NCBI RefSeq assembly: GCF_003688855.1
Contig: NZ_REFW01000004.1
Location: 1 to 64,000, forward strand
Length of the DNA stretch: 64,000 nucleotides
Reading direction: 5' to 3'
Source of the DNA: Tessaracoccus antarcticus
Lineage (GTDB): Bacteria > Actinomycetota > Actinomycetes > Propionibacteriales > Propionibacteriaceae
Shown: positions 37,156 through 45,823 of the stretch, piece by piece
How positions within the stretch are numbered: the first letter of the stretch is position 1
Layout of the letters: each line of letters opens with the position of its first letter
The notes under the pieces: model-generated
Databases searched by the model: none
What the model saw: only the letters and a program-made list of their open reading frames with translations
What the model was told of the DNA's origin: nothing
Translations under genes and position numbers: made by a program

Positions 37156-38139
37156 TCAGCTGGCGCGACCCTCGCGCCAGTACCCCATGATCGCCACCTG
37201 CTCCTTGGTCAACCCGGCAGGTCCGAGCAGCCACCGCCGCAGCTGTTTCAGCATCCCCGCCTCACCCGCCACCCAGGCATAGCGTTCCGCAGGGTTGTGC
37301 GGGCTCGTCTCCCACAGGATGGTGTCCTCGGCGTCCACCTCGTCGAGGGGATGCCACGGCACCCTGGTGGCCGGCGGCGCGGCGTCGGCCACGGCCCCCG
37401 TCAGCAGGGTCCCGCGCGGTGCACCCTCGCGGGGCAGCCACGTGACCTCGACCCCGTCGGGGGCCGTGATGTCCAACCGGTCACCGCGGAGCGGCACCTC
37501 CAACAGGGCCTGCCCGCTCCATTCGTGGGCATCCGGCCGGGTCGAGAGGTGGGTGAGGATCCCGGTGATGGCCGGGACGGCCGTCTCATCGCCAGCAAGG
37601 AGGATGCGACGTGCAGTGCCGGGGCGCCATTCGATGCCCCCGTAGTCGTTCCCGCGGATCGCGCGGTTGGGTCCGATGACGGCCACGGGTGAACCCGGAG
37701 CGGCACTGGCGGCCCACACCGTCGCCGGGCCGCCCTCCGGCCGGCCGTTGCTGACATCCACGTGGAGCACGAAGTCGATGACCAGTTCCGTGCCGGAGGG
37801 GGTGTGGCGCAGCTCACGCGCCGTGTAGGTCCGGATGGCGCCACGCTCGAACTCCGGTTTGGCCAGCCAGGACCGGTACCAGCCGGTGTCCTCGCCCGCA
37901 TCCGCCAGGGGGCGGATGTCGGCGAGGGAGTCCAGGACCGTGCGTGGGGTGGCGCCGGCGTTCGGCAGCACCAGTTTCAGTCGCAGATCGAGCGTGGGGC
38001 CGTCGACGCCGAAGTGCATCAGCTCGGGGCCACCGAGCGTGATCCGGCGAAGGGTGGGGCACAAGTCCTCCACGGAGACCACGTGCGCCGCCATGGCGAG
38101 TGTGGGGCAGTTGTCGCAGCGGCGAAGCGCGGAGGTCAT
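37156..38139 (-). CDS. Siderophore-interacting protein (ViuB-type ferric reductase)
   Basis: FAD-binding, NAD(P)H-using reductase of 327 residues that frees iron from imported ferric siderophore in the cytoplasm. Family marks are VVSVEDLCPTLRRITLGG, IRTYTARELRHTP at the flavin site, GPATVWAASAAPGSPVAVIG and LLAGDETAVPAITGIL; the C-terminus has ERYAWVAGEAGMLKQLRRWL. Its ATG overlaps the ATPase gene's stop by 4 bp. Last gene of the iron operon. Confidence 0.93.
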   Translation of the reverse strand: MTSALRRCDNCPTLAMAAHVVSVEDLCPTLRRITLGGPELMHFGVDGPTLDLRLKLVLPNAGATPRTVLDSLADIRPLADAGEDTGWYRSWLAKPEFERGAIRTYTARELRHTPSGTELVIDFVLHVDVSNGRPEGGPATVWAASAAPGSPVAVIGPNRAIRGNDYGGIEWRPGTARRILLAGDETAVPAITGILTHLSTRPDAHEWSGQALLEVPLRGDRLDITAPDGVEVTWLPREGAPRGTLLTGAVADAAPPATRVPWHPLDEVDAEDTILWETSPHNPAERYAWVAGEAGMLKQLRRWLLGPAGLTKEQVAIMGYWREGRAS

Positions 38140-38951
38140 GCCGCACCACCCATCGGTGCAACCCGCGCCCGGCCGATCGGCACCACGAGCGGTGTGTGGG
38201 AGACGGGGTCGGAGATCACCTTCGCTGCGAGGGAGAAGGCGCTGGAGAGAAGGTCCTCGGTGAGGACCTCCGCGGGTGTTCCCTGGGCGATGAGTCGTCC
38301 GTCGGCCATGGCCATGAGGTGGTCGGCGTAGCGGGCGGCGAGGTTCAGGTCGTGCAGGACCATGACGACGGTGCAGCCCTGCTGCAGGTTGAGGTCCGAG
38401 ATGGTGTCCAGCACCTCGACGGCGTGGGCCATGTCCAGGAACGTCGTCGGCTCATCCAGCAGCAGCACCCCCGTCTCCTGGGCCAGGACCATGGCGATCC
38501 ACGCCCGCTGCCTCTGGCCGCCGGAGAGTTCGTCCACCACCCGATCCGCAAGCTCTGTGGTCCCCGTGAGGGCGAGGGCCCTTTCGACGGCCTGCCTGTC
38601 CGCCTTCGACGGCCTGGACAGCCAGCTCTGGTGGGGCGCCCTGCCCAGGGCGACCAGTTCGGTGACGGTGATCCCGCCGGGCGCAAGCGGGGCCTGGGGG
38701 AGCAGCCCCAGCTTGCGGGCCAGCTCCCTGGCCCCGAGGCGGTGGATGTCGGTGCCCTCCAGCAGGACGGTCCCGGAGCTGGGCCGCAGCAGACGGGTCA
38801 GGCCGCGCAGCAGCGTCGACTTGCCGCAGCCGTTGGGTCCGATGAGCGCCGTGATGCGGCCCTCGGGGACGCGGAGGCTGAGGTCGACCACCACCGGTGT
38901 GCGGTCGTACCCAAGGCTGACGTTCTCGGCAGCCAGTCCATGGACGGTCAT
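38136..38951 (-). CDS. Siderophore ABC transporter ATP-binding protein
   Basis: FecE/FepC-like ATPase of 271 residues that powers ferric-siderophore import. Walker A is GPNGCGKSTLLRG, the signature LSGGQRQRAWIAM, Walker B VLLLDEPTTFLDM, followed by the switch His in VMVLHDLNLAARYADH. It is preceded by the two permease genes with a 15-nt gap and coupled to the reductase gene downstream. Confidence 0.96.
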   Translation of the reverse strand: MTVHGLAAENVSLGYDRTPVVVDLSLRVPEGRITALIGPNGCGKSTLLRGLTRLLRPSSGTVLLEGTDIHRLGARELARKLGLLPQAPLAPGGITVTELVALGRAPHQSWLSRPSKADRQAVERALALTGTTELADRVVDELSGGQRQRAWIAMVLAQETGVLLLDEPTTFLDMAHAVEVLDTISDLNLQQGCTVVMVLHDLNLAARYADHLMAMADGRLIAQGTPAEVLTEDLLSSAFSLAAKVISDPVSHTPLVVPIGRARVAPMGGAA

Positions 38952-38966
38952 GCTTGGTCCTTACTC

Positions 38967-39938
38967 TCATACCCGCCGGGAGCGGATCAACAGGATCATC
39001 AGGAAGGGTGCGCCGAGGGCGCCCGTGACCACACCGACGGGTAACACAACGGTACCGAAGGCGGTGTGGGCGACGGTCTCGGCGACCAGCACCAGGGCTG
39101 CCCCGCAGAGACCGGAAAGCAGCAGCGACGTGCGGCCGCGATTCAGCAGCCGGGCCAACGGACCGGCCATGAACGAGACGAAGGCCAGCGGGCCGGTGAA
39201 GGCCACAGCTGCAGCGCAGAGGGCGGAGCCGAGCACCACCAGGGTCAACCGCGCAGGCTCCACCCGCACCCCCAGGCTGGCGGCGGCTTCGTCGCCCAGT
39301 TCGAGGAGCCGGAGCCACCTTCCGGCCAACAGGGCAGCGGGGACCAGGACCAGCAGCGTGGCGCCCAGCAGCGCCAGGTGGGGCCACGTCGAGGAGTTGA
39401 GTGAACCCGTCAGCCAGCGAAACGTGTCGCCGACGACGCGCTCATCCGCGCGGGTGAGGACGAACTGGATCACCGCCTGCAGCATGGCAGCCACGGCGAT
39501 GCCCGTCAGGATGAGTGCTCCACCCACGTCGTGTCCGCGTTTGGAAACCAGGTGGATGCCGAGTGCAACCAGCACGGCGCCCAGAAAGGTGAAGCCGATC
39601 AGGGACAGCCCCTGCAGACCCCACACCACCATGGCGAACACGGCGGCGGCGGAGCCACCCAGGCTGATGCCGATGACGTCGGGGCTTGTCAGCGGATTGC
39701 GCAGCAGTGACTGGAACAGGGCGCCACCCACGCCGAGGGCCACGCCCGCGAGCAACCCCGTCAGTGCGTTGGGCAGACGGTTGTTCATTACGATGAAGTC
39801 CACCCCGCCACGGGCGGTGCCCCGTTGGATGGCGAGGAAGTCGTCGAAGCCCACGAACCGTGACCCGAGCATGACAGCGAGCAGGGTCGCCACCGCAACC
39901 ACCGCCAGCAGGATCAGGTTCAGGCGCAGCGTTCTCAC
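38967..39938 (-). CDS. Siderophore ABC transporter permease (FepG-like)
   Basis: FecCD-family permease of 323 residues with about nine or ten membrane helices. It has RLPNALTGLLAGVALGVGGALFQ, RNPLTSPDVIGISLGG and GPLAFVSFMAGPLARLL, the usual ATPase-contact and helix motifs. Start is GTG 39938, which overlaps the TGA of the other permease (GTGA). The frame open further upstream is antisense-biased and unlikely. Pairs with the 39935 gene as a heterodimeric channel. Confidence 0.94.
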   Translation of the reverse strand: MRTLRLNLILLAVVAVATLLAVMLGSRFVGFDDFLAIQRGTARGGVDFIVMNNRLPNALTGLLAGVALGVGGALFQSLLRNPLTSPDVIGISLGGSAAAVFAMVVWGLQGLSLIGFTFLGAVLVALGIHLVSKRGHDVGGALILTGIAVAAMLQAVIQFVLTRADERVVGDTFRWLTGSLNSSTWPHLALLGATLLVLVPAALLAGRWLRLLELGDEAAASLGVRVEPARLTLVVLGSALCAAAVAFTGPLAFVSFMAGPLARLLNRGRTSLLLSGLCGAALVLVAETVAHTAFGTVVLPVGVVTGALGAPFLMILLIRSRRV

Positions 39939-40942
39939 AGCGACACCCGTCCCCGGCCCCGCACCAGGGCAATCATCACGGGGGCGCCCACGATGGCGGT
40001 CATGATGCCGACCTGCACCTCGCCCGGAGGTGCGATGACCCGCCCCACCGTGTCGGCGGCCAGGAGTAGCACGGGTCCCGCCAGCAGGCTCATGGGTAGG
40101 AGTGCGCGGTAGTCGGTGCCCACCCACAGGCGCAGCACGTGCGGGACGACGAGGCCAACGAATGCGACGGGACCCACGAGGGCTGTGGAGGTGCCGGCCA
40201 GCAGGGCAGCCCCCAGCGCCGATGCTGTCCGCGCGAGCTGGACACGGGATCCCAGTGCGCTGGCGGCGTCGTCGCCCAGCGCCATGAGGTTGAGGGATCG
40301 ACCGCCGGCCAGGCACAGTGCGGCGCCGCCGCCGAGGAGCCACAGCGTGGCAGGCAGCTCACTGAGGCCGCGGACTCCGAGGGTGCCCACCTGCCAGAAA
40401 CGGAACCGTTCCAGCGCTGCCGGATGCAGCAGCAACCAGCCGGACGTGACACTCGAGAGCCCCGCGTTGATGGCGGCGCCCACCAACGCCAGCTTGATGG
40501 GCTGGGCGCCACCCGGGGCGGCCGCCGCCACCGCATACACCAGCGCGAATGCCCCCAGCGCGCCCAGCGTTCCGGCGACGGCCATCGACGTGACGCCGGA
40601 GAGCTGGAACGTGGAGAGCACCAGCACGATGGCGGCGGCCGCACCGGCATTGACGCCGAGGATGCCGGGGTCCGCCAACGGGTTACGGGTGATGCCCTGC
40701 ATGGAGGAACCGGCCAGACCGAGTGCGGCACCGACGACGAGTGCATCCACCGTTCGTGCGATCCTGGCGCGCACCACCAGATGGTCGCCCAGCGTCGACG
40801 TGGGATCCAGCAGCGCCTGCCACACCACGTCCAGAGGTGTGTGACGGGCGCCCACGGCCAGCGACGCCGCCGTCAGCACCCCCACGAGAAGCAGGAGTGC
40901 GACGGCGAGCGCCACGGACCGGCGCGCGGTCGGGCGTCGCAT
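39935..40942 (-). CDS. Siderophore ABC transporter permease (FepD-like)
   Basis: FecCD-family permease of 335 residues. Recognisable parts are RIARTVDALVVGAALGLAGSSMQ, TRNPLADPGILGVNAG, ALGDDAASALGSRV and GPVAFVGLVVPHVLRLWVG. It forms the channel together with the permease encoded next. It follows the binding-protein gene after 11 nt. Confidence 0.94.
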   Translation of the reverse strand: MRRPTARRSVALAVALLLLVGVLTAASLAVGARHTPLDVVWQALLDPTSTLGDHLVVRARIARTVDALVVGAALGLAGSSMQGITRNPLADPGILGVNAGAAAAIVLVLSTFQLSGVTSMAVAGTLGALGAFALVYAVAAAAPGGAQPIKLALVGAAINAGLSSVTSGWLLLHPAALERFRFWQVGTLGVRGLSELPATLWLLGGGAALCLAGGRSLNLMALGDDAASALGSRVQLARTASALGAALLAGTSTALVGPVAFVGLVVPHVLRLWVGTDYRALLPMSLLAGPVLLLAADTVGRVIAPPGEVQVGIMTAIVGAPVMIALVRGRGRVSL

Positions 40943-40953
40943 GCGTGGGCTCG

Positions 40954-42012
40954 TCAGCCCTGCGCGACGCGTGCAGTGGCGTCGACGAAGAGCGGAACGA
41001 TCCTGTCGAGGGCGTACGGCACACTCAGCGGGCTGAGGGCGGAGATGGCCAGAACGTCCGCCTCGTCGGCAATGACCACGAGGCCGCCCTTCTTCACGGC
41101 GGGTATCTGCCCCAGGAGCGCATCTGCTGCCACGTCCTTCTCCGTTGTCCCGGCGGGCAGCCAGGTGAAGAAGATGTCGGATTCGATCTCGTTGGCCCGT
41201 TCAGTGGACCAATTGAAGAAGAACTGGTCCTTCGGCGCGTTCTCCGGCACGAAGGGCGCCAGTGGGATGCCCAACATGTCCAGGAAGCGGCTGCGGTTGT
41301 CCCCGGGACCGTAGATGTTGATACCTCCGACGGCCACGTCGAGATTGCCGGCAATGGCCGTGAACTCTGCGAATTCGGGGTGCGCCGTGACGCCACTCGC
41401 GGCCACCAGGTCCTCAGTGGCCGTGATGAGCTGGGACGCCTCGTCGGACTTGCCCAGTGCATCGCCGATCATCTGCGTCGACTGCTGCCAAGGGGTCTGG
41501 TAGCTCTCGACGCCGGGGCCGACGACGGGCGCGATTTTACTCAGCTTGTCGTACTCCTCCTGCGTGAGGCCGGAGTATGCGGCCGCGATCAGGTCAGGGG
41601 TGGCTTCGGCGATGGCATCGAAGTTGATGCCGTTGGTGGCATCGAAGAGCACAGGCGCGTTCTCGGAGCCGATGGGGGCGCCGAGCTCCTCGAGCTTCGA
41701 GTTCTTCCACGCGGTGGAGCCGTCCTCGGTGTTGCCGTAGGTGTCCCTGTCCATGCCGACGGGCACGACGCCCAGGGCCAGGAGAATGTCGGAATTGACC
41801 CAGGAGATGGTGGCGACGCGCTGGGGCTGCGACTCGACGACGGTCTCACCGTACACATGTGTGATTCTCACGGGGAAGGCAGAGGTTTCCGCTGTGGTCG
41901 CTTCCGTTGGCGAGGAGGCTGCGCCGGGTTCCTGTGTGCCGGAACAGGCTGTGGTGGACAGGAGCAGGGCGCCGCCCAATGCGGCGATGGCGGTGCGACG
42001 TGAGAGCTTCAT
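40954..42012 (-). CDS. Iron-siderophore binding lipoprotein
   Basis: Surface lipoprotein of 352 residues that captures ferric siderophore for the importer. MKLSRRTAIAALGGALLLSTTACSG is a lipoprotein signal with the STAC lipobox. The mature part is a class III binding protein: RVATISWVNSDILLALGVVP, the TPDLIAAAYSGLTQEEYDKL hinge region and FFTWLPAGTTEKDVAADALL. ATG 42012 has GGAAG 5 nt upstream; the longer open frame covers the iron box and is not coding. First gene of the iron operon. Confidence 0.94.
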   Translation of the reverse strand: MKLSRRTAIAALGGALLLSTTACSGTQEPGAASSPTEATTAETSAFPVRITHVYGETVVESQPQRVATISWVNSDILLALGVVPVGMDRDTYGNTEDGSTAWKNSKLEELGAPIGSENAPVLFDATNGINFDAIAEATPDLIAAAYSGLTQEEYDKLSKIAPVVGPGVESYQTPWQQSTQMIGDALGKSDEASQLITATEDLVAASGVTAHPEFAEFTAIAGNLDVAVGGINIYGPGDNRSRFLDMLGIPLAPFVPENAPKDQFFFNWSTERANEIESDIFFTWLPAGTTEKDVAADALLGQIPAVKKGGLVVIADEADVLAISALSPLSVPYALDRIVPLFVDATARVAQG

Positions 42013-42041
42013 GAGTACTTCCGTGGGACGGCGATGTGGGC

Positions 42042-42060
42042 TTAGGTTAGCCTTACCTTC
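42042..42060. promoter_or_regulatory. IdeR/DtxR iron box
   Basis: TTAGGTTAGCCTTACCTTC matches 16 of 19 positions of the established DtxR/IdeR operator TTAGGTTAGSCTAACCTAA and keeps its symmetry. It lies 30 bp before the binding-lipoprotein start, so the operon should be repressed by iron-loaded IdeR/DtxR. Confidence 0.85.
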
Positions 42061-42131
42061 CATGATTTCTGCAATCGTCTCGTCAGCCCCGAGGGCTTTG
42101 TTGCCCGGCCAAACGCTGAGATGATCGACCC

Positions 42132-42524
42132 ATGAAAACTCCGGCTGCAGACGCGCTCTGCCCGTGTGGAGGCGGTCCGTTCGGCGAGTGTTGCGGCCCC
42201 CTTCTGGAGGGCACCGCCCGCGCATGGACTGCGGAGGCGCTCATGCGTTCGCGCTACACCGCTTTCGCGCTCGGTGATACGGATCATCTGTGGCGCACGT
42301 GGCACCCCAGCACGCGCCCCGCGAAGGTCATGCCCTCTGGCAACCAGTGGCTGGGGCTGCGGATAGTCGACGTCGTCGACGGGAACCCCGGAGACCCGAC
42401 GGGCATCGTGGAGTTCGAGGCGACCTTTCGGGAGTCGAACTGGCGGACGAGGCTCCAGCACGAGCGGTCCCTGTTCGAGTTCCGCGCCAACCGGTGGATG
42501 TACGTGTCGGCCGAGGGGTCCTGA
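42132..42524 (+). CDS. YchJ-like (UPF0225) SEC-C motif protein
   Basis: A 130-residue protein of the YchJ family. The N-terminal zinc-binding SEC-C motif is CPCGGGPFGECCGPLL, followed by family marks TAEALMRSRYTAFALGDTDHL, a WH pair in RTWHPSTRP and GIVEFEATFRESNWRTRLQHE. The biochemical role of this family is not settled. It is divergent from the iron operon across a 119-bp gap that also contains the iron box. Confidence 0.92.
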   Translation: MKTPAADALCPCGGGPFGECCGPLLEGTARAWTAEALMRSRYTAFALGDTDHLWRTWHPSTRPAKVMPSGNQWLGLRIVDVVDGNPGDPTGIVEFEATFRESNWRTRLQHERSLFEFRANRWMYVSAEGS

Positions 42525-42536
42525 CGGGGGCTGTGC

Positions 42537-42561
42537 CACCTTCTGGTTCCCAGAAGAGGTG
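42537..42561 (+). terminator. Hairpin after the ychJ-like gene
   Basis: CTTCTGG (42540-42546) pairs with CCAGAAG (42550-42556) around TTC, and outer CACC/GGTG pairs extend the stem with a small bulge. It begins 13 bp past the stop codon. Confidence 0.5.
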
Positions 42562-42656
42562 CTGCTTCACCCGGGCGGTGCCCAAGTGCAGGAATTATTT
42601 TCATAAAATAGATCACCTGTTCAAAAAATGTCAGTGGTGGTCCGTAGGTTTGGTTC

Positions 42657-44243
42657 ATGGAGCAGGGGTGGCGGGACACGGCGGAGGCGCTGACTGCGCT
42701 GGAGGCTGTGATGTCCTCGATCGATCACGATGCGCGGGTCAGGCTGTCTGCGCCGGAGCGGCTGGTGTTGATGAAGAGGGCCCGGAGTTTTGAGGATCGG
42801 GCGGTGTCGTTGGCGTGTGTGCTCACCGATGAGGCGTCGCAGAGTTCGGTGGCCGCGACGGGCACCCCGATCACGTCGCTGATCGGGGTGGATGAGGGCC
42901 GCGACAGCGGCGACGCGGCACGGCAGGTGTTCCAGGCACGCGACCTCGCCCGGCACAAGGCGGTCAAGGAGGCGGCCCTGGCCGGAAAAGTGTCGTCCCG
43001 GCACGCGGCCGCCATCGGCAAAGGGATGGCGCAGTTGCCGTCGGAGCTGACCACCGAGCAGACGTTGCGGGCGGAGCAGGCGTTCCTGGACCGGGCTGCC
43101 AGGAACACGCCGAGGCGGTTGGCGGAGTTGGCGCCGCAGGTCCTGGCCGAGGTGGCACCCGAACTGGTGCCCACTGTGGAGGATGAGGCGGCCCGGTTGG
43201 AGCGGCAACGCCGACGGGCATTCAGCAAGCGGTCTTTGCGGTGGGGTGATGACGGGGACGGGTCGACGTGGTTGCACGGGTCCCTGCCGCATCTGGAGGC
43301 GGCACCGCTGATCAGTCTGGTGGAGGCCTATGTGGAGTCGGATCGCCGTGCGGCCAGGGACAGGGTCAGGTCCACCCGCGCCACCGACCCCGGACCCCGC
43401 GTGATGCGGGACCAGGCCGAGGACTTTGGCCGGAGTCCGGGGCAGCGCCGCGCCGATGCCCTCATCCAGATCGTGGTCGACCACCGTGACGCCCCGAGCA
43501 GTGTGGGGGACCGGCCCCGGATCGTGGTCACCATCCGGGAGCAGGACCTGAGGGAGCGTGCAGAGCAGGCAGGGGTGCTGGCCAAGGGGGCCACGATCAC
43601 CGCCGGGGACCTGCGCAGGTTGTGCTGCGACGCTGACCTCATGCCCGTCGTTCTCGGCGGCCCCTCGGAGATCCTGGACGTGGGCCGCACACAGCGCCTG
43701 GTGACCCCGGCCATCCGGAAAGCCCTGAGCCTGCGCGACGGTGGATGCGTGTTTCCCCAGTGCAGCGCCCCGGACTCGGCCTGCGAGGCGCACCATCTGC
43801 AGCCGTGGTGGGCCGGCGGTGCCACAGCGTTGTGGAATTTGGTGTTGTTGTGTCCGCATCACCACCAACTCGTGGAGCCGGACCGGTGGAGCCGCCCCGG
43901 GGACCGCTGGGTCATCCACATCGACCCGGACACCGGTCAGGCTGTGGTGACGCCACCCGGCCGAACCCAGCGATTCACCAGCCGGGCATCCCCGCCCCCC
44001 ACCACGGACGAGGCGGCCCGCGGATCCCGACCACCACCGCTCCACTCGCCCGCCGAACCGGGAGCCCCGCCCCCCACCACGGACGAGGCGGCCCGCGGAT
44101 CCCGACCACCACCGCTCCACTCGCCCGCCGAACCGGGAGCCCCGCCCCCCACCACGGACGAGGCGGCCCGCGGATCCCGGCCACCACCGCTCCACTCGCC
44201 CGCCGAACCGGGTGCCCCGCCCCTGCGTCATGCCTCCGCATGA
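42657..44243 (+). CDS. DUF222 and HNH endonuclease domain protein (13E12 type)
   Basis: A 528-residue member of the actinobacterial 13E12/REP13E12-like family. The long helical DUF222 region covers about residues 40-330. An HNH nuclease motif follows near 340-395: RDGGCVFPQCSAPDSACEAHHL with HNH-type WWAGGATALWNLVLLCPHHH. The family is often multi-copy in these bacteria; its role is uncertain. The last 85 residues are a Pro/Arg-rich tail made of three perfect 25-residue repeats. Upstream DNA is unusually A/T-rich (42590-42630) and may hold the promoter. No clear ribosome site precedes the ATG. Confidence 0.9.
   Translation: MEQGWRDTAEALTALEAVMSSIDHDARVRLSAPERLVLMKRARSFEDRAVSLACVLTDEASQSSVAATGTPITSLIGVDEGRDSGDAARQVFQARDLARHKAVKEAALAGKVSSRHAAAIGKGMAQLPSELTTEQTLRAEQAFLDRAARNTPRRLAELAPQVLAEVAPELVPTVEDEAARLERQRRRAFSKRSLRWGDDGDGSTWLHGSLPHLEAAPLISLVEAYVESDRRAARDRVRSTRATDPGPRVMRDQAEDFGRSPGQRRADALIQIVVDHRDAPSSVGDRPRIVVTIREQDLRERAEQAGVLAKGATITAGDLRRLCCDADLMPVVLGGPSEILDVGRTQRLVTPAIRKALSLRDGGCVFPQCSAPDSACEAHHLQPWWAGGATALWNLVLLCPHHHQLVEPDRWSRPGDRWVIHIDPDTGQAVVTPPGRTQRFTSRASPPPTTDEAARGSRPPPLHSPAEPGAPPPTTDEAARGSRPPPLHSPAEPGAPPPTTDEAARGSRPPPLHSPAEPGAPPLRHASA
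43994..44218 (+). repeat. Three tandem 75-bp repeats in the HNH gene tail
   Basis: Three nearly identical 75-bp units (phase points 44001, 44076 and 44151), each coding a 25-residue Pro-rich unit containing PPPTTDEAARGSRPPPLHSP. The third unit differs by single bases (a G for A in CCCGG and ggtgcc at its end). Copy-number change would keep the reading frame. Confidence 0.95.
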
Positions 44244-44323
44244 TTGCTGCGGAGCGCCGAGAGCCCGGCTCGGGGTAGCACTTCATCGAACCGGCAACCA
44301 GGTGCGGACTGGCTGGCAGCGGT

Positions 44324-44335
44324 GGGGGGGGGGGG
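44324..44335. repeat. Homopolymer tract of 12 G
   Basis: Twelve consecutive G between the HNH gene and purB, 57 bp before the purB start codon and about 45 bp before its -10 box. Such tracts slip in replication and in sequencing. Confidence 0.9.
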
Positions 44336-44379
44336 CGGGTGCGGCGACCGTCGCGTCGCGTCAACCGTCTTCAAGTCCA

Positions 44380-44385
44380 TAGACT
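44380..44385 (+). promoter_or_regulatory. -10 box TAGACT, leaderless-type promoter of purB
   Basis: TAGACT is followed by GGCGGCC and ATG 44393. The hexamer is identical to the one before rmlB, and no ribosome site lies between. Confidence 0.6.
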
Positions 44386-44392
44386 GGCGGCC

Positions 44393-45823
44393 ATGACTGT
44401 GCCCAACGTGCTCGCCAACCGTTATGCCTCTGCCGAGATGCGCGACATCTGGGCGCCGGAGGCGAAGGTGGTCGCGGAGAGGCGGTTGTGGCTGGCCGTG
44501 CTCCGCGCGCAGCGCGACCTGGGCGTCGACTTCGGCGGCGCCGACGCGAACGCTGTCATCGCGGACTACGAGGGCGTCGTTGAGGACGTGGACCTCGGCT
44601 CCATCGCGGAGCGGGAGCGGGTCACCAAGCACGATGTCAAGGCGCGCATCGAGGAGTTCAACGACCTTGCGGGCCACGAGCAGGTCCACAAGGGCATGAC
44701 CTCGCGCGACCTGACCGAGAACATCGAGCAGTACCAGGTGCTGGCCTCCCTGCGCGTCATCCGCACCCGCGTCATCGCAACGCTTGCGCAACTCGCGCGG
44801 CTGGCCATCGAGCACGGCGACCAGCCCCTCACCGGCAGGTCCCACAACGTGGCAGCCCAGATCACCACCCTGGGCAAGCGTTTCGCCACGGCCGCTGACG
44901 AACTGCTCGTGGCTTTTCGACGCATCGACGAACTGATCCACCGCTACCCGGCCCGTGGCATCAAGGGCCCGGTGGGTACTGCGCAGGACATGCTCGACCT
45001 CATGGGCGGCGACGCCGGCAAGCTCGCCGAGCTGGAGCGGCGCATCGCCGCCGAGTTGGGCTTCGAGGAGGTCCTGACCTCCACGGGGCAGGTGTACCCC
45101 CGCTCTCTCGACTACGACGTGGTCACCGCCCTGGCACAGACCGCGGCGGCGCCGTCGAACGTGGCCACGACCATCCGCCTCATGGCCGGCCTGGAACTGG
45201 TCACCGAGGGCTTCAAGGAGGGACAGGTGGGGTCCTCCGCCATGCCCCACAAGATGAACACCCGGTCCTGCGAGCGGGTCAACGGCCTGTCCGTGGTGAT
45301 CCGCGGCTACGTTGCGATGGTGGGGGAACTGGCGGGGGACCAGTGGAATGAGGGCGACGTGTCCTGTTCCGTGGTGCGGCGAGTCGCGCTGCCTGACGCC
45401 TTCTACGCCCTCGACGGACTGTTCGAGACCTTCCTGACGGTACTCACCGACTTCGGGGCCTTCCCCGCGGTCATCGACGCCGAACTGGAGCGGTACCTGC
45501 CGTTCCTCACCACCACCAAGGTGCTGATGGGTGCAATCCGCAAGGGTGTGGGGCGGGAGACGGCGCACGAAGCCATCAAGGAGCATTCCGTCGCCGTGGC
45601 GCTGGGCATGCGCAAGGGGCAGGCGCACAACGACCTGCTCGACAGGCTCGCCGCTGACCCGCGCCTCGGCATGAGCCGGGAGGAACTGGGATCGCTGGTG
45701 TCCAGCCCACTGGAGTTGGCCGGCACCGCGCAGCAGCAGGTGGCGCAGGTGGCCGAGCACGTTGCGCGCATCGTCGAAGCCAACCCCGAGGCCGCCGCCT
45801 ACACCCCCGGCGCGGTGCTGTGA
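44393..45823 (+). CDS. purB: Adenylosuccinate lyase
   Basis: Acts twice in purine synthesis, releasing fumarate from SAICAR and from adenylosuccinate. The 476-residue protein has KGMTSRDLTENIEQYQ, LTGRSHNVAAQITTLGKR and the fumarase/aspartase signature GSSAMPHKMNTRSCERV. The start at 44393 is supported by the leaderless promoter and by the domain opening VLANRYAS. Its TGA shares a base with the purC ATG, so purB and purC form an operon. Confidence 0.96.
   Translation: MTVPNVLANRYASAEMRDIWAPEAKVVAERRLWLAVLRAQRDLGVDFGGADANAVIADYEGVVEDVDLGSIAERERVTKHDVKARIEEFNDLAGHEQVHKGMTSRDLTENIEQYQVLASLRVIRTRVIATLAQLARLAIEHGDQPLTGRSHNVAAQITTLGKRFATAADELLVAFRRIDELIHRYPARGIKGPVGTAQDMLDLMGGDAGKLAELERRIAAELGFEEVLTSTGQVYPRSLDYDVVTALAQTAAAPSNVATTIRLMAGLELVTEGFKEGQVGSSAMPHKMNTRSCERVNGLSVVIRGYVAMVGELAGDQWNEGDVSCSVVRRVALPDAFYALDGLFETFLTVLTDFGAFPAVIDAELERYLPFLTTTKVLMGAIRKGVGRETAHEAIKEHSVAVALGMRKGQAHNDLLDRLAADPRLGMSREELGSLVSSPLELAGTAQQQVAQVAEHVARIVEANPEAAAYTPGAVL

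Noticed and set aside
38362..40005. Long plus-strand frame opposite the siderophore ATPase and permease
   Set aside because: Ser/Arg/Pro-rich shadow crossing two well-supported genes and their junction.
42621..44231. Long antisense frame opposite the DUF222/HNH gene
   Set aside because: High-GC shadow: very Gly/Arg/Pro/His-rich, no family motif, and the plus strand has clear DUF222 and HNH signatures.
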